Of a stretch of 25,485 bases of DNA, positions 8,142-15,309 are shown piece by piece. The notes beneath the pieces are model-generated. The model was not told the DNA's origin. It saw nothing but the letters and a program-made list of their open reading frames with translations, and searched no databases. Position 1 is the stretch's first letter, and the number at the start of each line of letters is the position of its first letter. Origin of the DNA: Halanaerobium sp. (GTDB lineage Bacteria > Bacillota > Halanaerobiia > Halanaerobiales > Halanaerobiaceae); the NCBI GenBank assembly GCA_003070825.1, contig QBLP01000007.1:1-25485 (forward strand), in the 5' to 3' direction. Both the position numbers and the translations under genes were made by a program.

Positions 8142-9487
8142 TATTTTCTGCCCCCTTTCCAGTCACTGAGCTCCATCACTCTTTTAATTGTTTCTTCTGC
8201 ATTTACACTGTGAGTAAGCTGCTGACCGTTGGGAGTTATTGAATCCTTTTGGTAAATATTTTTTAGTCTAAATTCTGCAGGGTCTATATTTAATTTATGG
8301 GCCAGAATATCCATCTGCTGCTCATAAGCGAAAGCTCCCTGAGCAGTACCAAAACCGCGCATCGCACCGGCATAAGTGTTATTTGTATAAACAGCATGAG
8401 AAACTCCACGCAGATTAGGGCAGTTATAAGGCCCTGTAGCATGATACATTCCTTTGTGCACAACCGCCGGCCCACTGGAAGCATAGGCGCCTGTATCTCC
8501 AACAAACTTGGTCTCCCAGGCTGTTAAATAACCATCCCGGTCAACACCAGTTTTATTAATAATTGTAATTGGATGGCGCTTGGATTGGGTAATCATCGAC
8601 TCTTCTCTGGTAAAACAGAGTTTAACCGGTCTACCAGTCCGCATGGCTGCTATTGCCAGGTGAATATGAACTGAAACATCCTCTTTTTTACCAAAAGCTC
8701 CTCCAATTGTTGGCTGGATTATCCTAACCTGATCCTTAGAGAGACGCAGTGACTGGGCAACATCAGCCTGAGTATCATGCAGCCACTGGGTTGCAGCCCA
8801 GATATCAACTACCCCGTGCCGCTCATCATAGAGGGCAACTCCAGCTTCATTCTGCATCGGCAGCTGATCAATAAACTGTGTCTGATAGCGATTTTCTTCT
8901 ACTATGGCTGAATTTTTAAAAGCTTCATCAACATCGCCCCGATTTAAATGATGGGTAATTACTATATTTCCATCAGGGTGAATATTTGGAGCATCAGCTT
9001 CCATGGCTCGGAAGGGATCAGTAATCACTTCCAATTCTTCTACTTTAACCTGAATTAAATCTCTGGCCTTTTTTGCAGCCTCTTTAGTTTCGGCAACTAT
9101 AATCGCCAGAGCATCCCCCATATAGCGCATCTTTTCTCCGGGGGCAATTAAAACCGGCTGGTCTCTAATAATAAGGCCGAACTGCCTTACATCCGGAATA
9201 TCTTCAGCAACAATAATATCCACTACTCCCTGAACTTTTTTAGCTCGAGAAATATCAATATCTTTTAAAATTGCATGGGGATGAACTGCCCTTTTGATTT
9301 TAATATGCAGCATATCATCAAAGCTGATGTCATCAGGATAAACTGCCTCTCCAGTTACTTTATCCCAGGCATCTGCTTTCAAAATATCATGCCCGACAAA
9401 ACGTTTGCTCTTTTTTACTCCTTCAATTGTACAGCGAGTAGTATGTTTACAGAAATAATCTTTAATTCTCTTATTCTGATCAGTCAT
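8141..9487 (-). CDS. Molybdenum hydroxylase, large Mo-cofactor subunit (NdhL-like, N-terminal half)
   Basis: This protein is 448 residues from the ATG at 9487. An upstream TTG at 9511 is open, but AAGGAAGTG places the ribosome binding site before the ATG. It covers the aldehyde oxidase/xanthine dehydrogenase a/b hammerhead domain (about 30-150) and the first Mo-binding domain, with GGAFGKKE at 262-269 and GAMRGFG at 374-380. It then ends exactly where the single-chain enzymes continue. The substrate-side segment QLPMQNE (208-214) differs from the LEPE of the neighbouring xanthine dehydrogenase, which suggests a different substrate or orientation. It overlaps the 2Fe-2S gene by 8 bp and the medium subunit by 1 bp. 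The stop is TAA, so selenocysteine read-through cannot join the halves. Confidence 0.87.
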   Translation of the reverse strand: MTDQNKRIKDYFCKHTTRCTIEGVKKSKRFVGHDILKADAWDKVTGEAVYPDDISFDDMLHIKIKRAVHPHAILKDIDISRAKKVQGVVDIIVAEDIPDVRQFGLIIRDQPVLIAPGEKMRYMGDALAIIVAETKEAAKKARDLIQVKVEELEVITDPFRAMEADAPNIHPDGNIVITHHLNRGDVDEAFKNSAIVEENRYQTQFIDQLPMQNEAGVALYDERHGVVDIWAATQWLHDTQADVAQSLRLSKDQVRIIQPTIGGAFGKKEDVSVHIHLAIAAMRTGRPVKLCFTREESMITQSKRHPITIINKTGVDRDGYLTAWETKFVGDTGAYASSGPAVVHKGMYHATGPYNCPNLRGVSHAVYTNNTYAGAMRGFGTAQGAFAYEQQMDILAHKLNIDPAEFRLKNIYQKDSITPNGQQLTHSVNAEETIKRVMELSDWKGGRK

Positions 9488-9965
9488 TACTATCACTTCC
9501 TTCAACTGCAAGTTTATCTGCTGCCAGCATTACAGCATCGATAATCTTTGCATAACCGGTACAGCGGCAGATATTGCCGGAAAGACCATAGCGGACTTCT
9601 TTTTCTGTTGGTTTAGGTTTTTCATCCAGCAGTCTTTTGCTTGCCAGAACCATTCCTGGAATACAGTAACCACACTGCACTGCACCGGCTTCCACAAATG
9701 ATTCCTGAATTGGATGCAAATCATCCTTTGTGCCCAGCCCTTCTACGGTTACAATCTCAGCCTGATCGGCCTGGGGAGCAGGTACCAAACAGGAAGCGGT
9801 CAGTTCTCCATTCATAATTACAGTACAGGCACCACATTCACCTTTACCACAGCCTTCTTTGACACCGGTCAGCCCTAAATCTTCTCTCAACAGATCGAGC
9901 AGCCTGGTATAGGGAGTAACTTCCAATTCTCTTTTGGCTCCATTAACTGTTATAGTTATCTGCAT
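9480..9965 (-). CDS. Molybdenum hydroxylase, 2Fe-2S subunit (NdhS-like)
   Basis: This 161-residue electron-transfer subunit has the plant-type ferredoxin cluster Cys39, 44, 47 and 59 and the C-terminal CO-dehydrogenase-type cluster Cys98, 101, 133 and 135 (QCGYC, CRCTGY). It passes electrons from molybdenum to the FAD subunit. The ATG overlaps the FAD gene stop as TGATG, and the 3' end overlaps the large Mo gene by 8 bp. The four subunits are thus translationally coupled in the order FAD, 2Fe-2S, large, medium, the order known for nicotinate dehydrogenase. The length is normal for the family. Confidence 0.93.
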   Translation of the reverse strand: MQITITVNGAKRELEVTPYTRLLDLLREDLGLTGVKEGCGKGECGACTVIMNGELTASCLVPAPQADQAEIVTVEGLGTKDDLHPIQESFVEAGAVQCGYCIPGMVLASKRLLDEKPKPTEKEVRYGLSGNICRCTGYAKIIDAVMLAADKLAVEGSDSND

Positions 9966-10882
9966 CAGCTGCTCACCTTCCTTTCTATTTCATTTAAAGC
10001 TCTAACCATCACATCTACTGCCACATCTTCTCGATATTCTTTAGTTCCTCTTAAGTCATCTATCGGATTGATACTGGATTTAACTTCCTTTCCCAGCGCT
10101 TTGTAATCAAGTTCTGACAATTTTTGATCAATCATCACCGCTTCTATACCTTTAAGTCTGACTGGAGTTGGAGCAACTGAACCCATTGCCACGCCAGCTT
10201 TAACTATTTTTTCTCCTTCAAACTCCAGCACAACTGCAAGGGTAAGAGTCGAAATAACAAGAGCTTTGCGGCGACCAACTTTTATCCAGGCACCCTCTCT
10301 CTTATTTTCAGTCATCGGAATTATAATCTCTGTCAAAAGCTCATCTGCTTCCATTAAGTTTCTTTTAGGACCGGTAAAGAAATCTTCTGCCTTAACAATT
10401 CTTTCTCCAGCCTCTGTCTGCAGTTTGAAACTTGCCTCATAGCTTAATAGTGGTGCTAAAAGATCTCCTGCAGGGGAAGATGTACAGATATTACCTCCAA
10501 TTGTACCTCTGCTCCTTATTTGAGGTGAACCAACATCTTCTGCTGCAGCAGCCAACACCGGCAATTTATCCTTAATTAAATCTGAATTCATTAAATCCAG
10601 GTGAGTCACCATGGCCCCAATATGCAATTTGTTGTCTTTAACCTTAATTTCTTTGAGTTCATCCAGCTTAACTAAATCCAGCCAGTATTCAATCTCATGC
10701 AGTTTTTCATAATTTGCTACCAGTAAATCTGTAGATCCTGCTGCCACTTTGAGCTCTTCTTTATATTCAGCTTTTATTTCCAGAGCTTTTTGAAGATTTT
10801 CTGGCTGAAAGTATTCTTTAAAATCTGCGCCAGAAATCGTCTGCCTGTTCTCCTGTTTCATAGGTGATTTTCTCATCATCAA
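9965..10882 (-). CDS. Molybdenum hydroxylase, FAD subunit (NdhF-like)
   Basis: This protein of about 305 residues belongs to the CO-dehydrogenase/xanthine dehydrogenase FAD-binding family. FAD-contact segments are AAGSTDLLV near 47-55 and GSPQIRSRGTIGGN near 120-133, with the CO-dehydrogenase flavoprotein C-terminal domain after about 190. The start is within TTG-ATG-ATG at 10882-10876, set by GGGAGGTG about 7 bases before the TTG. This places the first 65 bp inside the end of ssnA in another frame. The conserved domain begins only around residue 20, so the exact start is uncertain, but no later start lies outside the overlap. It would reoxidise the enzyme with NAD(P) or another acceptor. Confidence 0.9.
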   Translation of the reverse strand: MMMRKSPMKQENRQTISGADFKEYFQPENLQKALEIKAEYKEELKVAAGSTDLLVANYEKLHEIEYWLDLVKLDELKEIKVKDNKLHIGAMVTHLDLMNSDLIKDKLPVLAAAAEDVGSPQIRSRGTIGGNICTSSPAGDLLAPLLSYEASFKLQTEAGERIVKAEDFFTGPKRNLMEADELLTEIIIPMTENKREGAWIKVGRRKALVISTLTLAVVLEFEGEKIVKAGVAMGSVAPTPVRLKGIEAVMIDQKLSELDYKALGKEVKSSINPIDDLRGTKEYREDVAVDVMVRALNEIERKVSS

Positions 10883-12149
10883 CTACCTGCACCTCCCGAT
10901 TTTCCATTAAGATTCTTCCTTTTACAATTGTTGTATCAACCATACCCCCATTAATCCCAAATAAGATATGGGCATAAGTATTATCACTGTTGATCTCAGT
11001 TGGCGGCTTATAATCTACCACAATAATATCTGCTGCCGCTCCCTCTTTTAAAACTCCCAGCTGAGGTCCAAAAGTCTCAGTTGCCAGCTGAGCATTGGTT
11101 TTAAAAACCATCTGAGGTATTTCAGTCCAGCCGAGACGAGGATCCCGATTCTGATGCTTGAGCATTAAATTGGCGAACTTAATGCTCTCAAACATATCAG
11201 TTGTATAACCATCTGTTCCGAGACCTACTTTTAAATCTTTAGCCAGCGCTTCTTTTAAAGGGGCTGCTCCAACAGCATTTCCCATATTTGATTCCGGGTT
11301 ATTGATTAGATAACAGTCATTATCTCTTAAGATCTCCAGTTCACCTTCCTGTAGATGCACTCCATGAATGGCCATTGTTCCCGGCCGCCAGATGTTATAC
11401 TGATCAAGACGCTTAACCGCTCCATTGTAGCCGCGTAATCGGCTGTCTTCTAAATCAGTTCGTCCTTCAGCTACATGAATATGAAAACTACTGTCCAACT
11501 CATCTGCCAGATCTGAAACCTGCTCTAAAGTTTCATCCTCTAAGGTAAAAGAAGCATGTAAGCCAATTCTACCATTTAAGTGGTCCATATTTTTCTCCCT
11601 AATCTTTCGTAAAAAACTTTCGCTTTCTGTAATTGAATCCTGAGACTGCTCCGGTCCATTGCGGTCAGAAATCTCATAACAGAGATCAGCTCGAATTCCG
11701 AGTTCTTCTACAGCTTTAGCAATTAAATCAAGACTGTATCTAACCTGCCCGTAGCTTGCGTGGTGGTCAAAAACTGTAGTTACCCCCTGTTTTAAGCCGG
11801 TTAAAAAGGCATAAAGGGCACTGTAATAAACATCATCAGCTTTAAGAGTACTGTCAACCCTCCACCACATCTTCTCTAAAATTTCTAAAAAGTGACGGGG
11901 AGGCTGCTCGGTCTTTAAATCCATTCCCCGGGCAAAGGTACTGTAAATATGCATATGGGTATTGATCATCCCTGGCATAATAATTTTACCTTTAACATCT
12001 TTAATTTCAGCTTCCGGATACTTAGATTTTAAAAGCTCAGCTTCACCTAAAGCCTTAATCTCTTCGCCATCGATTAAAACTGCTCCATTTTTAATAACTC
12101 TATTATCCTGATCATGAGTAATCACTGTTCCATTTGTTAATAAGAGCAA
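10818..12149 (-). CDS. ssnA: SsnA-type aminohydrolase
   Basis: This 443-residue protein has a TTG start at 12149 preceded by AAAGGAG. It is a metal-dependent amidohydrolase of the cytosine deaminase/chlorohydrolase superfamily. Visible metal and substrate motifs are MPGMINTHMHIYS (His65, His67), the following FARGM that is typical of SsnA, HIHVAEG, IHGVHL and LGTDGYTTDM. The length matches E. coli SsnA (442). SsnA occurs with xdhD, ygfK and ygeWXY in E. coli and in anaerobic purine clusters; its exact reaction is not settled, but a deamination or ring hydrolysis of a purine breakdown product is likely. It heads the transcription unit that continues to adenine deaminase. Its leader contains an inverted repeat and the large hairpin element described separately. 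Confidence 0.87.
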   Translation of the reverse strand: MLLLTNGTVITHDQDNRVIKNGAVLIDGEEIKALGEAELLKSKYPEAEIKDVKGKIIMPGMINTHMHIYSTFARGMDLKTEQPPRHFLEILEKMWWRVDSTLKADDVYYSALYAFLTGLKQGVTTVFDHHASYGQVRYSLDLIAKAVEELGIRADLCYEISDRNGPEQSQDSITESESFLRKIREKNMDHLNGRIGLHASFTLEDETLEQVSDLADELDSSFHIHVAEGRTDLEDSRLRGYNGAVKRLDQYNIWRPGTMAIHGVHLQEGELEILRDNDCYLINNPESNMGNAVGAAPLKEALAKDLKVGLGTDGYTTDMFESIKFANLMLKHQNRDPRLGWTEIPQMVFKTNAQLATETFGPQLGVLKEGAAADIIVVDYKPPTEINSDNTYAHILFGINGGMVDTTIVKGRILMENREVQVVDDEKITYETGEQADDFWRRF

Positions 12150-12238
12150 GAAACCACTCCTTTCTTTCTGATTTTTCAGATAGAAAATTTAATAAAATAA
12201 ATGTACACTACTTTGACTAATAAAACTTCAACCAAAGC

Positions 12239-12268
12239 TTAAAATCTCTTGCTGAATAAAGATTTTAA
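12239..12268. repeat. Small inverted repeat in the ssnA leader, possible operator
   Basis: TTAAAATCT and AGATTTTAA are perfect 9-bp arms around a 12-bp spacer, about 90 bp upstream of the ssnA start. It resembles the 10-bp repeat upstream of the rightmost PLP gene (25253-25286), which shares a TTAAA-TCT / AGA-TTTAA pattern. No T-tract follows, so it is not a terminator. The AT-rich composition makes chance similarity possible. Confidence 0.35.
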
Positions 12269-12331
12269 TCAACACCACAAGTCTAACCCTCAATTTAGTA
12301 AAGATAATTCAATTTCTGTGCTTGTATATTG

Positions 12332-12606
12332 AGGCTGAGAAAAGTTTAACAGCTATTAAGTGTTTTGGACTGAAATAGGAATAAATTTAATGACTCAGAT
12401 ATTTTATTTAATTAAACTTGATGAATATTAAGTTAAATCAGACCTAAGAACACGATGTTCTTAGCTGACCGCAGCACAGGAGGTGCTGATCGGGAAGGAA
12501 GTCTGATTTAACGAAAATATGAATCTTAGTTTAATTTTAAAATTAATGCCGGAATAAATTTATCCTATTTCAGGCAAAAATATTGATTCAAAACTTTTCT
12601 TAGCCT
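12332..12606. repeat. 275-bp imperfect long inverted repeat with branched tip
   Basis: This is the largest gene-free stretch (12150-12599). The two halves match as reverse complements over most of about 100 bp. Anchor blocks are AGGCT-x-AGAAAAGTTT at both extremes (12332-12347 and 12591-12606), TGAAATAGGA(A)TAAATTTA (12371-12389 and 12556-12573), and a perfect 12-bp GTTAAATCAGAC/GTCTGATTTAAC near the centre (12432-12443 and 12501-12512). The right end runs into the last codons and stop of the oxoguanine deaminase gene. There is no open frame and no obvious target-site duplication. It may be a MITE-like remnant or a large structured RNA; the sequence alone does not decide. Confidence 0.65.
12432..12512. 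ncRNA. Three-way-junction core at the tip of the inverted repeat
   Basis: A perfect 12-bp stem (12432-12443 with 12501-12512) encloses two hairpins. The first, at 12444-12464, has 9 bp closed by a CGA triloop. The second, at 12472-12488, has 6 bp with an AGGAG loop and can be extended by CCG/CGG across flanking bases. The structure is symmetrical enough to form on either strand; on the minus strand it would lie in the long ssnA leader. I do not recognise it as a known riboswitch class. No promoter or terminator assigns a strand. Confidence 0.4.
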
Positions 12607-13964
12607 TTAACCATCTCAGCAGAAATTGAATTAGCCTTTGCTATAATTTCTTCTTCATCAACTCTTGTCAGCTCTCCATCTTCAACCACAATTTCACCAT
12701 TAACAATTGTATAATCAACTATCTGGGTATCACCTGTATTAATAATTGCAGAAACTGGATCATATAATCCTCCAGCAAAGCCCAGTCTTTTGGAATTGAC
12801 CATAAACATATCTGCAGCCTTACCGACTTCGAGACTGCCAATCTCCGGCTGGGATAAAACATCACGACCGCCATTGGTTGCTAAAGCAAGCACATCTTCA
12901 GCAGTAATGGACTTCATCCCGTGGACCAGCCGGTGCATCAAAAAGGCCGACTTCATTTCTAAAATCATATTAGAGGAATCATTGCTGGCACTACCGTCAA
13001 CACCAAGACCGACCGGAACTCCTTTCTTGATCATCTCCGGCACCTTTGCTGCTCCCGAAGAGAGCTTCATATTGGAAACCGGACAGTGCGAAACTCCGGT
13101 TCCAGTTTCAGCCATTCGACTCAGCTCATCACTGTTTAAATGTACTCCATGAGCATACCAGATATCACTGCCAACCCAGCCCAATTTTTCCATATAGGCT
13201 AAGGGTCTGAGCCCTGTCTTTTCTAGAACAAACTGCTCTTCATCTTTAGTTTCTGCCAGATGAGTGTGAGCCTGAACTCCATAGTCCCGGGCCAACTCCA
13301 CCGACTCGATCATCAATTCTTCAGTCACTGAAAAAGGTGAGCAGGGAGCCAGCGCTACCCGCTGCATGGCAAAAGGTGAGCTGTCATGATATTTTTCAAT
13401 TACCCTTCTGGAATCTTTTAAAATTTCCTGATCAGTCTGCACTACTGAATCAGGCGGCAGTCCTCCATCTTTTTCACTTAAAGACATACTGCCCCGGGCG
13501 CCGTGGAAGCGAATCCCGATTTCTTTAGCAGCTTCAAACTGATTATCAATCAAATTAGCAGGCTGTGATTTTGGAAAAACATAAAAGTGGTCACTGGTAG
13601 TTGTACAGCCTGTTTTTAAAAGCTCTCCTGCTGCCAGCAGAGTTGAATAATAAACTGCATCTGGATTAACTCGAGACCAGATTGGATAAAGATATTTAAG
13701 CCAGTCAAAAAGTTCTGATTCCTGAGCATCAGGCAGATTGCGGGTCAGAGCCTGATAAAAGTGGTGGTGCAGGTTGACCAGACCTGGAAAGAGAAAATAA
13801 TCGCGCCCGTTAATTGTTCGGTCCAGTTCTCCTTCAACCTCGATTTCTCTACCCATTCTGGTAATTTTTCCATTTTCAATCAGTAAATCCGCATTTTTGA
13901 GCCGCTCTCTATTTTTATTCATTGTAATAATCTCTTTAACATTTTTTATTAAAATTCTGGCCAT
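12600..13964 (-). CDS. 8-oxoguanine deaminase-like amidohydrolase
   Basis: This protein is 454 residues from the ATG at 13964. Upstream in-frame codons to 14006 would overlap the 2Fe-2S gene and are not preferred. It belongs to the amidohydrolase superfamily with FPGLVNLHHHFYQ (metal ligands around His66-68), AHTHLAETKDEE, YAHGVHL and GVDGSASND. The combination ELFDWLKYLYPIW, GCTTTSDH, RFHGARGSMS and GGLPPDSVVQ is, from memory of the family, close to the Pseudomonas Pa0142-type 8-oxoguanine deaminase, which makes urate and ammonia. It starts one base after the 2Fe-2S subunit stop, so it is the last gene of the xanthine dehydrogenase operon, consistent with supplying the urate pool. A guanine deaminase-like or other purine activity is the main alternative. 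Confidence 0.82.
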   Translation of the reverse strand: MARILIKNVKEIITMNKNRERLKNADLLIENGKITRMGREIEVEGELDRTINGRDYFLFPGLVNLHHHFYQALTRNLPDAQESELFDWLKYLYPIWSRVNPDAVYYSTLLAAGELLKTGCTTTSDHFYVFPKSQPANLIDNQFEAAKEIGIRFHGARGSMSLSEKDGGLPPDSVVQTDQEILKDSRRVIEKYHDSSPFAMQRVALAPCSPFSVTEELMIESVELARDYGVQAHTHLAETKDEEQFVLEKTGLRPLAYMEKLGWVGSDIWYAHGVHLNSDELSRMAETGTGVSHCPVSNMKLSSGAAKVPEMIKKGVPVGLGVDGSASNDSSNMILEMKSAFLMHRLVHGMKSITAEDVLALATNGGRDVLSQPEIGSLEVGKAADMFMVNSKRLGFAGGLYDPVSAIINTGDTQIVDYTIVNGEIVVEDGELTRVDEEEIIAKANSISAEMVKG

Positions 13965-13965
13965 T

Positions 13966-14439
13966 TTAGGCACCCCATTCTTCAGCTGCCATCTCAACTG
14001 CATCAATTATCTGCTGATAACCGGTACAGCGGCACAAATTTCCTTCCAAAGCTGTTTTTATCTCTTCTTTGCTTGGTTCAGGATTGGTATTCAGTAAGGC
14101 CAGAGCTGACATCAGCATTCCCGGAGTACAGAAACCACACTGCACAGCCTGTTTTTCAATAAAGGCCTTCTGCAGTGGATGGAGTCCGCTCTTTGACTCC
14201 AAGCCTTCAACGGTAATAATCTCACTACCGTCAACCTGAGCTGTGAGCACCATACAGGAATTAACTGCCTGATCATCAACAATCACCGTACAGGCACCAC
14301 ATTCTCCAACACTGCAGCCTTCTTTGGTTCCAGTCAACTTCAGCTGTTCTCTAATTGTATCCAGCAGTCTCTCCTGACTGCCTACTTTTAATTTATGTTT
14401 TTCACCATTAACTGTTAATTCTACATCTAACTTAGCCAT
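13966..14439 (-). CDS. xdhC: Xanthine dehydrogenase 2Fe-2S subunit
   Basis: This protein is 157 residues from the ATG at 14439, chosen because GAGGAGG lies 9 bases upstream; the longer open frame to 14469 begins inside the FAD gene. Cluster ligands are Cys42, 47, 50 and 62 (GCSVGECGAC) and Cys101, 104, 136 and 138 (QCGFC, CRCTGY). It carries electrons from the Mo centre to FAD. It overlaps the FAD gene stop by 8 bp, so the two are translationally coupled. It is clearly a paralogue of the 2Fe-2S subunit at 9480-9965 but distinct in sequence, so the window holds two full enzymes and not a duplicated fragment. The symbol follows E. coli xdhABC usage. Confidence 0.92.
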   Translation of the reverse strand: MAKLDVELTVNGEKHKLKVGSQERLLDTIREQLKLTGTKEGCSVGECGACTVIVDDQAVNSCMVLTAQVDGSEIITVEGLESKSGLHPLQKAFIEKQAVQCGFCTPGMLMSALALLNTNPEPSKEEIKTALEGNLCRCTGYQQIIDAVEMAAEEWGA

Positions 14440-15307
14440 TATATCCCGCCTCCTCAAGTAAATCTTCAACTGCTCTTTCTACAAGTTTACCGAGAGCAGG
14501 CCGTTTATAAGGAGTTGACCATCTTTCTCCGGTAATCCCTACCATCTCATCTGCTGCTATATTTCCAGCTTCAATCGGATCAATTTCCGCAAAGCTTTTA
14601 CCATTCAAATAATCATTGACCTTTCTAAATGGTACAGGAAAAGGTGTTGCTGCTCCAGATGCTACCTGAGCTTTCTTTACTCTGCCATTTTCTACCTCAG
14701 CTAAAAGTGTCAGTGAAATTCTCGAAATACTTAAAGCCTTGCGGCGCCCAATCTTCTGATAGCTGCTGTAATATTCACCCTGGGGCATCGCAAAAACTAT
14801 TTTTTCTAAAACCTCATCCGGCTTAATTATAGTCTGATAGGGCCACTCCACAAAATCTTCAAGTAATACTCTGCGGGCTCCCCCCTTTGACCTCAGGACT
14901 ACTTCTGCTCCCAGAGCAATCAAGGGTGAAAAGGAATCCGCACAGGCTGCTGCATTGGCCAGGTTACCACCAATAGTTGCCCGGTTTCTAATTTGAGTTG
15001 AGCCAATACTGCTGGCTGCTGCCGCAATAAAGGGCAGTTTTTCCTTGATTTCCGGATTACTTACCAATTCAGCGTGGGTAGTTAAGGCTCCAATTTCACC
15101 TTTTTTATCTCCAAGCTGAATTCCTTTTAGTTCATCTACAGCTGTAATATCAAGCAGATAATCTATCTTATCAAATTTCTGATCCTGATGGTGAAGGTCA
15201 ACCATTAAATCAGTTCCACCAGCAAGAAGTTGAACATTTTCTCTTTGATCAAGTATTTCTAATAGTTCATCTAAACTGTGAGCTCTCAGTAATTGATATT
15301 CTACCAT
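14432..15307 (-). CDS. xdhB: Xanthine dehydrogenase FAD subunit
   Basis: This 291-residue protein of the CO-dehydrogenase/xanthine dehydrogenase FAD family has LAGGTDLMVD near 29-38 and GSTQIRNRATIGGN near 102-115 at the flavin site, followed by the C-terminal flavoprotein domain. ATG lies 2 bases after the Mo subunit stop, with the binding site GGGAGG inside the last codons of that gene. It would transfer electrons to NAD or a ferredoxin-like acceptor; the acceptor cannot be read from sequence. It has the same fold as the subunit at 9965-10882 but belongs to the single-chain enzyme. Confidence 0.92.
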   Translation of the reverse strand: MVEYQLLRAHSLDELLEILDQRENVQLLAGGTDLMVDLHHQDQKFDKIDYLLDITAVDELKGIQLGDKKGEIGALTTHAELVSNPEIKEKLPFIAAAASSIGSTQIRNRATIGGNLANAAACADSFSPLIALGAEVVLRSKGGARRVLLEDFVEWPYQTIIKPDEVLEKIVFAMPQGEYYSSYQKIGRRKALSISRISLTLLAEVENGRVKKAQVASGAATPFPVPFRKVNDYLNGKSFAEIDPIEAGNIAADEMVGITGERWSTPYKRPALGKLVERAVEDLLEEAGYNG

Positions 15308-15309
15308 TA

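Noticed and set aside
8139..8143. Possible frameshift or nonsense mutation splitting one molybdenum subunit gene
   Set aside because: The junction is a clean TAATG with a strong ribosome binding site just upstream, both halves are intact, and the split point matches the known NdhL/NdhM division. The stop is TAA, which also rules out selenocysteine read-through.
12432..12512. Integron attC-like site, because the outer stem contains GTTAAAT and ATTTAAC
   Set aside because: In attC sites RYYYAAC is on the left and GTTRRRY on the right. Here the polarity is reversed, and there is no integrase or cassette array.
12332..12606. Rho-independent terminator of the oxoguanine deaminase gene
   Set aside because: The structure is far too large and AT-rich, and no T-run follows it on either strand.
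12790..13152. 120-codon plus-strand open frame
   Set aside because: It lies wholly opposite the conserved oxoguanine deaminase-like gene, has no ribosome binding site and no recognisable domain.
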